64,000 nt of DNA, taken from Andrena cerasifolii (lineage: Eukaryota; Arthropoda; Insecta; Hymenoptera; Andrenidae). The stretch spans positions 2,914,001-2,978,000 of the forward strand of contig NC_135126.1 of NCBI RefSeq assembly GCF_050908995.1, read 5' to 3'. A program made the position numbers and the translations under genes. Below, one piece after another: positions 44,900 to 57,913 of this stretch (position 1 is its first letter; each line of letters begins with the position of its first letter). Below the pieces are notes generated by a model, which was given only the letters and a program-made list of their open reading frames with translations, was not told where the DNA came from and did no database searches.

Positions 44900-47572
44900 T
44901 TTTAAAAAAAAAAATTTTACGGTCGAAATTCCAACTTCATTAATTAACCTGATAGTTAAGGAATATGGCGGGCAACCGAGGATTTCTTCTTCCCACTTTT
45001 TTTTTCATTATTTCTCAACCACTGGTTGCAATTTGTGGTGAATGTAGCGATTCGTTCTTGCTCTAAAACGGAGGTGCTTTTAGCGATAAATACTTTTAAT
45101 ATAGAAACACGATGCAGCCTCAAACACACGTGACCTTTTTACTTCCATTTGAAAAAAAACCTACACAGTTTCACTTTTTCCTGAAAATTCATGGATCTTA
45201 GTCTTCTGTCAGCGTGACATTAGTGCTCCACATCTTACTCATCACTTAACATAACATCCTACATTACGCTTCAAGTCAGTACAAATTTAAATTTCTGCTA
45301 ATATCATATCATGTGATTAAAAATCTTCTAAAACATGTACCTAAACTAGTTTCTCCTCATCAACTCGCATTTCACTAAACAAATCACCTTAAAATCCAAA
45401 AACACCTTCGCATCCCAACTGTCAAGTTACCTTCATTCAAAATATTCAGAATTTCGTCAACTACTTCTCGCATACTCCCTCTGTGTCAATACTTTCTCAT
45501 ATACTAAAAAATTATAGAAAAAATCAAAACGTCCGATCAAAATTTTGAAGAAGAAGCACGCGTATATCGAAGCAGCAGTGCGCGCAGGAAACGTGAGCCC
45601 AGGTTGCGCACGGAATTCCCCTTGAATTCTCACATTCACGATAGTCTAATTAGAGTGGCGTGCAACGACGAAACATTAATATTTCTGCGATCGCCGGTGG
45701 CGTGGCTCCGTGTCGGTCTCGCCTTCGGGTCGTTGCATTCGACACGACCTTCGAAGTTCATTGAATAGGTTCTTGCTCTCTTAGCTTTATGACGAAGCTT
45801 ATACGGGTGCGCGGTATCGAGGAGAGAAACGACTGGTGGGGAACAAGCAAATGATCGGAGAAAAAGTGCGCAGCTTCTCTGTATCGCCGTGCCGTTAAAT
45901 GGATTCGCCTTAATCGGCGAGCATCTACCTTTTTATGCTGATTAGCTTCAAACGTATCGAGACAGTAAGTTTCGCTGTAAAATAAGTTCCTATTGAGCTT
46001 GGAAAAGGAGAAGTGCCGTGAAAGGTGTCGTCGATGCTAGTGGCTGTCATTTTCAACGTAATCAAATAAGGGCGCACGATTATTATTTTACGAAAAGAGT
46101 TTGCTACTTCTATCAAGAATTGTTCATGCGAGGGGCTACTTCCGCGTAGTATTTAATGGAAATAGTTTAAAATTTAAAGTAATCAATTAGAAAATATTAG
46201 GTACTTTACTTTCTCTAAAATCTAAAACCTCAACTTCTCGGTTATCAAAGTTCGAGAACTAATTTCGACGAAGACTATCCCCGAGTTCCCAAAAGAGTCA
46301 CAGCCAAACTTTCCACAGAAACACGAATAAGTATATATAACAACAACACGGCCTAAGAATACCAATTTACCCTCCAATTTTGCATAGAGTATCCCCTCTT
46401 TTTCTGAAATCGTCGCGCGGAATATTCGGCTTACCGCAATGCAGGGCGCACGAGGTACGACAGACGCGTTATTGTTCTTTCGGATGGATTTCATCGTCGC
46501 GGCTCCAGTCGGTCGGTGATTTATGTCGAGTTCATTGCTGCCCCCTTCGAACCACAAAAAGCCACGGGAGTATCGGCTGCGTGAACCGTCCAGAAGGATT
46601 GAACGGTAAATCGTACTTGGAAACTTGCGGATCGAAGACGCAGCCACGTTGCAACGAATACGCGGCCTCTTCGTTGGCGTTTTTACGCGGTCGGTTTTTA
46701 GAGGCGAGCTAAATTTCAAGCGAGCACCCATTCCTTCCATCGCGGCGCATTCCGTCCCGAAGAATTTGACCTGCAATCGACGGCTCCCGACGTACGTGAC
46801 CGTTAGCTGAAATCGAATGAGGGCAAAATTCCAGCCCTATAAAAGTTCCAGCGAACGCTAACATGGCGGATCGGTTCTGCCCTGATGCTGGTAGCTAATG
46901 TGGTGTAATCGACGTCTCTGTTTCATTATTTTTCTTAATTGAAATTCTTATGGAATTAGGATATTAATTTTGCTATGAAGTTCAATTATTTCTACTGGAT
47001 TGAGCTTCTATGCTTTGTTCGGTTGGAACGTCTACTTGTTGATTTGGTTCGTAAACATTATTTGAGTTGAATGGGCTGGCGAACTGACACAATGTAGGTG
47101 TAACGTGATTTTTCATTACTTGTTGTGGAGTTATTTTTAAAGTGACTGTTTCTACAGCAAGGCAAATGCTTCTGAATGCAAATGAAAGAAAAACGAACTC
47201 CACGCAGTTGACAATGGGAGAGATATGAATTTATTTATAAGAACCACTTTTCACGAAAACAGACAAGAATATCAAACTCCGATAGTCTGCATTTTTGAAA
47301 GAAATTCGAAAGCAGCAAAGTGATGACTTAAACCCCCCCTAATTTCACATAAACTACATCATATTTCAATCTCGTCCAAATCCCTCGCACACTGTGCAAA
47401 ATATAGCGACCTCCATTTCTTGCTTCATAATAATCCATTTTCCACTTAACAATCCTGTAATGCATTTTTACCAATCATAGTTTCCTTCAATTTCTCCGCG
47501 CCTCTAATTCCACGAACTATCAATCAATTTAATTGAATTCCACTAACATTGCTGAACTTGCTCTGATTCCAG
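44900..47572. other. Region upstream of the first recognised coding exon
   Basis: CpG-rich patches at 45600-45900 and 46380-46800. The minus-strand open frame of 184 codons (46222-46776) overlaps a plus-strand frame of 110 codons and has no recognisable domain. No TATA-type promoter could be assigned. Confidence 0.4.
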
Positions 47573-47893
47573 GTGGAAGGATGTTCAAGCGGCTGTCGAA
47601 GTCGAGGCGCCACAGCGCCGACGACGTCGCTCTCTCGTTGTCGAGCCCGACGACCCTGGACGAGCCACCGGGGACGTCGACGCCCCGGGATAACTGCCAA
47701 GGTATCAGCCCAGCCGCTCTGCTGAGGGTCTCGAGGACGAAGTACTCCAGGAGAAGCTGCGGGGACGCGAGCGCCATGCAGGCGTTGCTCGCCCCGAAGC
47801 AGGAGCAGGAGCAGGACGTCGCAGAGGCCGATTATCAAATGGTCACCGCCGTGCCCGCGTTCATCGTCGAACACGAGCCCGAGAAACAGCGAG
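47573..47893 (+). CDS. Coding exon, N-terminal part of the PDZ protein gene (partial)
   Basis: This exon is read from an AG acceptor after a pyrimidine-rich stretch to a GAG|GTAATT donor. The first ATG lies 8 bases into the exon (47581) and gives a product starting MFKRLSKSRRHSADD, followed by a Ser/Pro/Thr-rich stretch, a short QEQEQ run and an acidic tail ending near EPEKQR. No folded domain is visible; it looks like a disordered N-terminus. It ends with one base of a split codon. The exon at 60078 begins with the two bases that complete a Gly codon, so the two join in frame (QR-G-SSFGVWG). The ATG may be the real start, because the preceding intron is closed just upstream, but a further 5' exon cannot be excluded. 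GC content and codon use are far above the AT-rich flanks and match the downstream exons. The link to the PDZ gene is inferred from strand, phase and composition. Confidence 0.66.
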
Positions 47894-48479
47894 GTAATTT
47901 GCGACCGAGTCTGTCCGTGCCAATTAACCCGTCCAGTGATCGATTAATTTCTCGAGCAAAGACGTCGCCGAAATTGCAGCTCGGCGATCGAGGTGTGCTC
48001 CTGATTGGGGCGCAATCGTGATTTTTACTCGGAATCTATGTCGAATCTTGGGTTCTTCTTCATTTTCTGATTGAACGTAGCTGGGGGTTTAATCGGTTGC
48101 TTAACAGAGAGGACGAGTAACTCTTTTTCTCCCATGTGGAATTAGATGCTAGGTGTTAGTTGAATGAGTTTGTTTTAAGGAGTATTTGTGAGTTTGAAGT
48201 TTCGGAAAATTAATCTCTTTTATATTGAAATCGACAGTATATCATCTAAAGAATGTTCAGTTAAAGTTTCATATAGAAATTCGAAATATTTTCGAAGTTA
48301 TATCGTTGAGAAACAAAGCAGGTCGTGCGATCTACGCTCGGTATTGAAGGGAAATGCGTGTTTTTCTCGAAACAACGTTTCTCAAACTGGCGTGCACGAT
48401 TAAAAGAAAAATAGACGTCATTTTGTGTAGAACTTTTTGCGTTATCTTTTGTATGACTTCAATCTAGTGGATCCCACAA

Positions 48480-48846
48480 ATACTTACCGATTTCTTTTTT
48501 TTAATTGAAGAAAATAGGTTTTAAAAATAGGCGAAGATCGTAACTTTTTATTCAAAAACTAGTTTTAAGCCTAAGCTTTAAAGAACCATCAGATTTTTCG
48601 ATTTCCGATGCTACAGTGGTCGAAAGTCGAGATAATCTGGCCAAAACATGAAGGTGACTTTTGATTTTCCTCCGCCTTCTATAAAAACGACATAACTTTT
48701 TTATGACAATATAAAAACGGGAAGTTACAGCGCAACCATAGATTAATAAAATGCAAAAACTTTCATCAAGATATTCTGTACAGTTATTCAGAAAAAAATC
48801 CTAATAATTGTGTGTCATTTTTAGGCGTCAAACCCGCAAATACCCC
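48480..48846. mobile_element. Truncated TTAA-GGGG element (right end only)
   Basis: A right terminus GCGGGTTTGACG-type end read inward from CCCC|TTAA (48843-48850) is preceded by about 350 bp of AT-rich sequence in the style of the other TTAA-GGGG elements. No matching left end was found, so the left boundary is approximate. Confidence 0.3.
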
Positions 48847-49574
48847 TTAAGACAAAGCGCACATTGCTGCTTCGATGGAGAACGGATTTCTGATTCGAAG
48901 CAGATGTTGACTAATTTTTATTATCTCCATGGGACGTAAATTTTCTGCTTTGAGATGCGAATGAGTGGTTAGAGTGAGTCAGTTTAATCTTGAAAGCGTA
49001 ATAGAAGAAGCTGTGATAATGACTTCCAGTAGCACTTGTGGGTACTTTGTATTCGTAAATATCCTATGATTAGTGGGTATTAGTGCACCAGGGGTGCTGA
49101 TGTGCAGTAATTTTTTCCGTCACAATTATGAATGCTCGCTCAGCAGCATCTATCCAACAACCTGCCATGATCGATGGCAATACAGTTATTAGCAGAAAAA
49201 AAGGAGTAAAAGAGACGTTACCGTTTGATTGGTAGTCACACAAATTATGGTTCACGTTGACAGCAGGATACGCGTAACCGAAGCTGCGATTCGTTACACG
49301 TGTATACGAGAAGTCGAAACTAGAATCATCCGAGTGGACAAATAAATGCCATCAGCTTCCTCGTGTTGATGGACGTTTGATTACCGAGGACAAGTTTAAT
49401 GATTGTCCAGCGTTTCCTCATTGCTAGAAAATTACACGAGCCAAGGTTGCTAATAACCTGGACAGCCTCTCTGTAAGTGCTCTTCATCGATTAGGTTTCA
49501 ATGATCTCCCAAAAAAAAAAGAACATTTTATATTCTAAATATTAAAATGCATCTTTAGCAGGAAATATCTTTTT

Positions 49575-49735
49575 CTACGCTGTCGCAAAGCTATCGCAGC
49601 AGAATCACCAACTTCCTACATTCTCCGATCGCGTAGTCATCACAATAGAATCACCGACTTCCTACATTCCCCACAGAAATCGGGAATTCTTGCTCGCACA
49701 GTTATCACGAGCAAATCGGCAACTTTCTAAGTGGT
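49575..49735 (+). repeat. Degenerate short tandem repeat
   Basis: The phrase GAATCACCRACTTCCTACAT occurs at about 49602 and 49648, and a weaker third copy near 49712 (AAATCGGCAACTTTCTAAG). Each is preceded by a TATCRC or CATCAC stretch. Period 46-60 bases; non-coding. Confidence 0.55.
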
Positions 49736-50281
49736 CGCGACGAATCGCGTATCTCCGCGGAGTCTGCTCGAGACGCGGGTACAGCTAGACAGTGGGGGTT
49801 TGTTTTTTCCCGCGGACCTACCGTCGGCGATTTCACGAATCCGACTCACGATTCACCTCGGCCACAGCCTCCATCTCGGCGGACATCTTTCGAACCGAGA
49901 AACGTTTCTTTGACTTATCTCGCGCGGCCTTCTACACGTCGAAGAAGCGGAACGCTCTCGCGGCGCATATAGGAATGCAGCTCTCTTGCAGGCGCCCCTT
50001 GCCGGGTGCATCGCGATGCAACGGTTGCGCAATTTGTGAATTATTACACCGCGACCGCAGCAGATCCGTGGAATGCGCAAGGTTCGCCCTGGTGCAGGGT
50101 GACCCTGCACGGTAACGATGCATGAAACTTTTTATTTTAATTTATTTGTTTACTCGGGGATTAAACGTGATCGAAGTGAGCGTGCAGGAGTGCGGCGGAA
50201 GTTTGATTACGGAAGAAAGAATGGAATAAAATGAATTTGGTATTAAGAAAAGGACTCTTGGATTATAATTGAGGGATTTGA

Positions 50282-50964
50282 TGGAAAAAGGGCACACACG
50301 TCAAAATGCCATTTCAAGAAAATCGATTTTAATGTTTCCATTATAGAATAACTTAATAAAAAGTAATGCAATTAAATCCAATTTTTTTAAGGATGTAGTT
50401 ACCGTGTCCTTCAAACGTTCTGAAAACAGAAATCATGATTTGAAAGTGATACGTGTCTTTATTTGTAAGTTTCAAGCAAGTGGTTTTTGTGCCCTTTTAA
50501 ATTCGTAACCAAATTGCTTCTTTGTTTAGTTATTTAAATATACTTTTGTTTACATACTTAGTTACACATTTTTTATACATTGTTTAAATAAGAAATACAA
50601 AATGAAGCATAAAAATGCAATGTTTTGAGTAAATATTAGTTTCTTCGATTCTTTACAGTAAACTATCTTACAAATCAATTTTTTCTTTCCTAAATTAGCT
50701 TCTTTTCTTGCGGATTCGTTACTTGTCTCACTTTCCATATTTCCTTGCTTATACAAAATCCTATATGAAACAAAAGTTCTTATTGCACGTTAGCATGGCA
50801 GCGCGAACGCTCAGCGACTACGTAGCTGCGTGTCGATCACGCTACGTAACAAAACAGCGTCCAGCTAATTTAAACGCGAGAGAAATAATGTCCTTAGTAT
50901 ACTCAGGTATATATATAACATATACCTGAGTCGATTTAAACGCCCATGTGCCCTTTTTCCATTA
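50282..50964. mobile_element. TIR element, about 683 bp, with internal palindrome
   Basis: TGGAAAAAGGGCACACACG near 50283 and its inverse CCCATGTGCCCTTTTTCCA near 50963 form short inverted ends. A 31 base palindrome with 14 base arms (ACTCAGGTATATAT) lies close to the right end (about 50902-50932). No clear target duplication, so boundaries are approximate. Confidence 0.5.
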
Positions 50965-51513
50965 AATACCTCAATTAAATAATAAGATAAAATGAGGGTG
51001 CAGAGTTTTGTGGCCAAGGGAAGAATATAGGTGTGTAGGAAACAGTTCAGTACATATGTGCTAGGAAATATTAGTTGTTCGAAAGCGAGTTGCATGGTCT
51101 AGTATTGTTAACTCTTCGATTACTGAAATCGATTGATGACCTAGGAAATATCAAGTTTTCAAGGTGCAGAATAATCTTAATTTATTTGAAAAATTTTCCA
51201 ACTGAATTTAAAATGAATATAGTTTTGTGAAAGAATTTCTTCAAAATTTGGTGATAAAAAGCGGAAAATAGGTTGGGGTTTATATTTCAATCGTGTTAGA
51301 GGTACCTACATGCAGTTACTTGCACGCTAATCGCACTTTGTGATCGCGAAAAAATTAATAGCCAAGGTGTGCCCCATTTACTGCAATGCCGCGCCTAATT
51401 AATTCCTTGTAGGAGATGTCATTGTTTTCGAATGTTTTGTTCTAACGCTCGTACAATCTCTTTCCTCTGTGCAGTGCCATAACAAAGGTTTTCACTCTCA
51501 CTATGAATTTTAA

Positions 51514-52252
51514 GGGGCAATGCCACTGTGGAGCCCGGAAAAGCAGCCTGATTTTGAGAATTTTTTAAGCGAGTATAATGAATGGAATACACAAACTGTT
51601 TGAAGCCTTTTATTGTAAATACCTTCCAGTATGATCCCAATTTTTTGTTTAATTTTTTTAATACAAAATGCCGGCGCCACAGCTCAACAAACGAAGCTTC
51701 TTTTGCAAAACAGTGTCCCGCGGCCGGAAAGATTTCTCTTTCAATTTTTTACCCAGAACAAAAAATAAAAAATTGTTGAGTTCTATATAAGATTATCACT
51801 GCAAGTACACGAGTATATTAAAAAATACTGTTTTTTGTAAGAATGGTACACGGTTGAACAGAACGTCTCAACAATTTCGAGGGTGTGGCAGTTCCGTGTT
51901 TTGTTCAATCACGCACCATTCTTACAAAATTCAATATTTTTTAATTTCCTCGTGTACTTCCCGAGATAATCTTATATAGGACTCAAAAATTTCCGGTTTT
52001 TTGTTCTAAGTCAAAAATTGAAGGAGAAATCTTTCCGGTCGCGGAACACTGTTTTTTTTTCAGAAAAAGCTCCTTTTGCTGAGCTGTGGCGTCGTCATTT
52101 TGTATTAAAAAAAAATAATTAAATTGTGATCATACTTCAAGGTATGTAGAATAGAGGCCTTCAAACAAATTTTGAATTCCATTCACTATACTCGCATAAA
52201 AAAAAATCTTAAAATCAAGCTGCCTTTCCGGGCTCTACAGTGGCATTACCCC
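51514..52252. mobile_element. Fold-back TTAA-GGGG element, 739 bp, intronic
   Basis: Perfect TTAA on both sides (51510-51513 and 52253-52256). Ends are GGGGCAATGCCACTG and, inverted, CAGTGGCATTACCCC, and the arms match over about 340 bp each around a centre near 51880. Size, flank and end class resemble the fold-back at 1273, but the sequence is different. No coding capacity. Confidence 0.88.
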
Positions 52253-52903
52253 TTAACTACACCTTATATTATTAAATCACAATTCTGTGCTATAATAGCG
52301 TGCATAAATTACCAAATTACCCCATGTAATTTACTTGCGCTCTGCGAAGTGTGAAGTCACCACGTTCACACTTCACGCAATCACTCCATTCAGTTTTCAC
52401 AAAAGAGGTAAACTATTCCTTTAATTGTCGCGATCGTTATCGTGGTCTACGCAAGCGTATTCATCCGGAATCGTGATAACGGGCTCGAAAAGAGTACAGT
52501 TAACCGAGGGCACCCCTTTGGTCGTTACCGTGCGCAACCTATGCTTCGATCCGCAACAAAAGTGTCTCATTTACAAAATCGGTGGGTTGCGCATGTAACG
52601 CACGTTCGAACCAGAACGAGCCTCGAACCGTGGGACGGGAGGTGATTGGGGGAAAAACGAGGCGCAGGAATATGAACGCATCACGATTTTCACATTCAAA
52701 TGCTCGGAGCAGCCATTTAAGCATTTCACTGCTGTGCACGTCATACGGAATTAACACTTCGCCGATGCACTCGAGCTGTGCTTCACCGTTTACGTCTCCA
52801 CTCGATGTCTGGCAATTTCTTTCTTTCGGGGGAAAAGTAACATTTTTTACAGTGTAACACTTTGTTCGTGATAGGACTACTCTGACATCAATGTGTGAGC
52901 ATA

Positions 52904-53111
52904 CACTGGCGTTCATAAATATTTGGACACCCGCTGTATTTGCACAAAATTTCGTACAGACCGAATACTCTTCGTCGTTTTTATTTTCTGGTTTTAATTT
53001 AAGGTACCAAATACCTAGAGTAAAATTTGTTAAAGTTCTTCGATAAATTTCCAACGTTTTTCACAATTATTTCACACAGTGTGGGTGTCCTAATAATTAT
53101 GAACAGCGGTG
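52904..53111. mobile_element. Tc1-like MITE, 208 bp
   Basis: TA at 52902-52903 and 53112-53113. Ends are CACTGGCGTTCATAAATATT and, inverted, AATTATGAACAGCGGTG, both followed inward by a GGACACCC block. This is the common Tc1-type terminal repeat. Intronic in the proposed PDZ gene; non-coding. Confidence 0.85.
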
Positions 53112-54167
53112 TATGCAGTATCCAAAAATCAAGTACTTACGTAGAAAGTTACCAACCCTCGTATTGACAAAAAATTAGTTAAACACAGCACGGACCCCAT
53201 AATTTTGTGATCTTTATTTTGGAAAAAATTACCGACCTGTAGAGCAACTCTTACATTATACAATTATTAAAACTACCAAGGCATGGGGGAGATTTAAAAT
53301 AATATTAATTATAGTACTCACTATTAAATAACGCATTAAAGAATATTGTAAATAAATAAGAAAATATAAAATATACCCAATAAAAATAGAGCTACTTTTC
53401 TTTAACAATTAAAATCTTGACACTAAATTTACTAAATAATCTCAGATCATTGAGGGTTGATAGCTTTCTGCATAACGAGCTCCAATTCTTGGCTCTGCAC
53501 TTAAATTGGAATGAATAATTTTTCAAGATGTGGGGAATACAAAAAGATTATTTGTACAGTTAGAAAAGAGTTGTTTAGGCTGAAAGACTAACCTGCATTC
53601 TTTCCTCGGATCACTGTCACGATCACTATCGCGAATCTTTTAAGTCCTCATCGAGAAGAATCTCACGAAAGAAAATCTAAGAGATAGCATCGGTGTCACG
53701 TGCACCTGTTCCTTTCTTTCTTGACCACTGCTGCTTCAGAACACCGCTTCCTGACGTAGCGAGTCTAAGTGTTCTCGAACGGAGAGCTCCATGCTCTGAT
53801 GGCTTCAGTGTCCTCCGCTCCGTAGCAACGGATTACGAAGTACTGTTGCTCTTGGTGTTCGACATTATAGCCCCGAGTTCCTTCTAGAGTTCAGAAGAAG
53901 GCTGTTAACATTCCAAATTCACATGCTTTTACTAATACGTCGCGTGTATCTCGCTTGGTTAGAACTCCAACGAATGTTTGCAGATGTGTGACATTTTGAA
54001 TCATTCTCGAAATATGGTAGTCCATTAAAAGCTTTCATAGAAAATCATGGGAGACAGTTTCGTAATCTTCTCAGGCTATAGAACATTAATTTCAGCGAAT
54101 TTAGATTAATTCACTCTGCAAGAATCTCAAAAATAAAAGAAACTACTACTTATTTTTTAATCCCAGA

Positions 54168-54464
54168 AGGTGAATGTCCCAAATTCTGCTGATTTAAGAG
54201 GTAACTCGTCATAAGGAAGGTGTACAAAATTTGTTTGCGATGAAAATTTGCAGAGTAATTGATTAATTCTTTAGTAATAAATCAACCAATTGAAAAACTA
54301 TTTAAGAAAAATATTTCAAGATGTTTAACTATTAGTAATTTGTAATTAAATATATAATGCTCTAAATTTCCGTATTTCTGCTCAAGAAAAATAGTTAAAA
54401 ATAATTTAGAATTATTTTGTCGCAACTATAGTAGTAACATTAGCAGAAATTGGGACATTCACCT
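54168..54464. mobile_element. TIR MITE, 297 bp
   Basis: Ends AGGTGAATGTCCCAAATTCT and, inverted, AGAAATTGGGACATTCACCT match over about 25 bases. The right flank is TA (54465-54466); the left flank is GA, consistent with a decayed TA. AT-rich interior without a protein. Confidence 0.72.
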
Positions 54465-56926
54465 TACTATTTAATTTCATTCAACTACATTTCCAGATAT
54501 ATTTCCTCTTCACTTCTGCCTATACTATACATTGGTACAGTTTGATCGTTTTACTTAAAAACACACTGACATAATCATGTTAAAATTCAAACCAGTCTTC
54601 TCAGAAAATAAAATCATCTCCTATCAATTACATCACCATCCCCTATTGGAACAGAAAAATCTTTTCCAACAAAATATTCAGAATTTCCAACCTCGCGTTT
54701 CCAGAACCACAACACGAGCCCAGTGAATTAACACGCGGGATCTGCGGTATCTTGCACTGAAGGATATTTAAAAAATAATCAAAGCGAGGGTCGATCATTA
54801 AGCTCCGTCGCGTAGGCGCGGCAACGGCTTTAAAACCGTCGTAAACTGGCGTCGACGTCGCAGCTTTGGTTTAATAGGCCACGGTTCGGTCCGCGTCACG
54901 GTGCCTTCTTCTAGAATTAAATGGCGAATTACAACGCGTTGTCTGCCCGTGGCAGTCATCCTCGCTCCTCTCCGGAAACAGTCCCACGCTGGTTTCCAGC
55001 GACGACGAGCTGAAAAGTCCGTCCCCGCGGCACGGCTTCGCCCGCTGCGAAATCGCGACACCGCGAATTCAAAACCTGAATGATTAAGGCGAACAAGGGC
55101 GCAGGGCTGGGCTGGGAAGGGCACGGTAATTAAATTGCACGGCGTTAATTGAATTGGCGGAGATTATGTTCCTCCCGGATCAGTTGGCGACGGAGTGTTT
55201 GATATGCTGACTTCGAAATGGTGCCGCGTTGATGACGAAGTGCGAGCTGGCTTGACGAAAGGGTAATTTCAGCTTTTGCTAGGTGCAAATGCACGGCTGG
55301 GTCGATTACTGAATGACCTTTATGTTTGCTTACTCGTAAAATGATGCTTGCGCGCAGAAATTTTTTAATTCAATCCGTGTCGCAGTATTGTGAAGAGGTA
55401 TGCGCCGTATGTTGGACTGTGATTCTGAGAAATGTAATATTCTCTTGCGGATAATTTTGTAAGGTTTGCATGCATGGATAATTGGTGGTGGGATTATTAA
55501 ATCCGATTAGAAAGTAGCTCGCGACGTTCAATTATGGAAAAATTAATTGTTGCGTTAAATTCATACGTTTCACTTTCTTTTCTTCTATTTTTATTTCGAC
55601 ACCGAATCGGGATTACCTTTTTCCTCTGAATGAGATTCACCTCTGATAAATAGCGTGGAGTATTCGGTGGCCCACGTGGCACAGAGCTTGTTAATAATAA
55701 ATTTACGATTTATACGTCTCTGATATTTCTCATTTGATAGTTTGAAACGTGAGTTAAATGGAAGCCTGAAGTTGATCTATACATGTGTATCTATTCTATA
55801 ATAGTATTCAAAGTACATTTCTCGGTGTAAGAGTTATATAACATTGATGCTAGCTGTCACTGTTTCCTTTGCATACAATGCAAGCCTGACTTAACGACAC
55901 AGTGATTTCAGTTAATAGAAGTGCATCCACCAATTACTGTTTATTATACCTTTGTGCCCATTGAATTGAACAACTTGAAGCAACCAATTGTCTAATTTAA
56001 TCGCATGACCAGCTGGCAGGGAACAGCGAGCGGATTGTTAATAATTAAAAACACTTTCCTCGTGTTCACTGGTTATTTTTCCACAGATACGGTCATTAAA
56101 TTCGCATCAACCTAACGGACACTTCGCGTTGCCATTATCGCGATACGCTGGGATTCGCATGATACGATTAATTAATTAAAGCGTTAATGCGCTGTCGTTA
56201 TGTGTCCAGCCTTAATGGAAAGCACACGTTTTTAGACCCGCGCGAATGCACGGTCCTGGCTTTAGCAAAGTTGCCGTGTAAATGCATGTCTCTCGTAAAA
56301 CGAAACTCCAATTTCCATCTGGGTGTTCACATTGATGTGATAAGTTAATAAGATCCCGGAACAGCATCATCAATATTACTTTAAATTACAACAGTTTATC
56401 GGCTACATGAATTCGAAATTACTGTATATTTCATTAATTATAGCTTCTCACTGAACATTAATTTAAAATCACATCTGCTCGTAAAGCAGTGAATATTTGA
56501 GAAACAGTTCAGTAAAAATTAAAATTACAATTATTGGATTAGGAGTAATTATCGAGAAGTATTTAAAAATACTTTAATAATAATTATTAACCCGCAGTGT
56601 TGTCATGCCGCTATTTTACAAAACCTTAATTTCCCTTTTAATTCTCCCAGAAACTCTCACGATGGAGAATGAAATTAAATCCACCTGAAGTATATCATAC
56701 CCTGGGTACCCCTCGAACCCTTCACCCTTCGCGTTATTAAATTTCTATCAGAGTTTCGCCCGAGGCGCACATGTGTATAGCCTTTTGTGATCCGGCGATC
56801 TTGACACGGAGAGCCAATTTCCTTGATTTTTGTTCATCGCACGTATTCAGGCGAGCTTGAATCACCGTAATCAGTTTCGCCGGCTTGCGCGGCGTAATTA
56901 TCGCCGTGTCGAATGCCCATCCGCGG

Positions 56927-56954
56927 TTGATTAATTAAGGAACTAATTAATCAA
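56927..56954. promoter_or_regulatory. Inverted TTGATTAATTA pair (homeodomain-like site)
   Basis: TTGATTAATTA and its exact inverse TAATTAATCAA are separated by six bases inside a GC-rich island of the long intron. TAAT/TGATTA cores are typical of homeodomain and PBC binding. Similar TTAATTAATTA runs occur at about 56166-56180. Regulatory role is inference only. Confidence 0.3.
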
Positions 56955-57913
56955 GCGATAAAGCAATGACGCCGACGCGTCATCGCGGTCAGATCAGACA
57001 CGAGGCTGATAGGCGCGCATGCAAACACAGGCGCACTTTCATCCGCGGGATGCTACTCGTTACCTTAATGAGAGTATAAGGCATCGCACTTGTCACGGTG
57101 CATTCGGCTCATAATGAATTTCCCTATTTCATCCGGCAAGATTGATTCGAAGAATTATTGCCACCCCATTGTGCCGTTGCCCGCGAGAGGCTTTTATCTT
57201 TCAATTTGCATCGCGATACAAATGCGTCGCGACGACCGGCACGAGTCCATATCAGTGTTCCATTTGTTTGAGTGCTGATGACTAATCGACGCTACGTCTG
57301 CCGAGTTCCTTGATTGCTGGTGTTTAATTAATTCGTCGACAAGTGAATTAGAATGCACGGTTGTAAGTGATCGCTCGCACGTGTTTGTTCCCCGTCGCCA
57401 AATCTGTGCTAGGTTTTTGGAAGTCGTTCTTGTTTGGATAAGTGTAAGAGAAGGCTCATTCTTTAGGAGATCGTAAGCAAAAAACAAGTGGAGTAATGTG
57501 GGTTGTAAAGGGTTCTTTTGGAACTTTGGGGTTACCTGTTATGTGGATGGAATTATTACCCTATCTGTTTATGGAGACTTTTGTAGTCTGTGCTTATAAT
57601 CAGATGCTCAACTACTGTGCCAAGGTCACTCGATTATGTATAATGTCTTTAGTATGATCTTTTACTAGAATGAATTACTAAGAAGTTTCATTAAACTAAC
57701 AAACAGCTAATAACTCGTGGTAACTATTACGAGAACCACCCTGTGGGAGACACAGGGCACAGAAATGTAATAGTATCAGTTTGAATAATATCACGATTTC
57801 AATTTTCTTCCTGCAAAAACACTCTTATTCTTCTTCTTCTACTGAACAATCTCATTTCCCATTCCTCACTTAAATCTTCCCCCTCAAAAAAGAAAACACC
57901 TCTGCCCATTTAC

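Noticed and set aside
46222..46776. 184-codon open frame on the minus strand
   Set aside because: Overlaps an open plus-strand frame, lies in a GC-rich patch, has no domain or plausible splice context, and the product is a mix of Ser/Arg and hydrophobic runs.
52539..53054. 171-codon open frame on the minus strand
   Set aside because: It starts inside the Tc1-like MITE and runs into unrelated GC-rich intron sequence; not a coherent protein.
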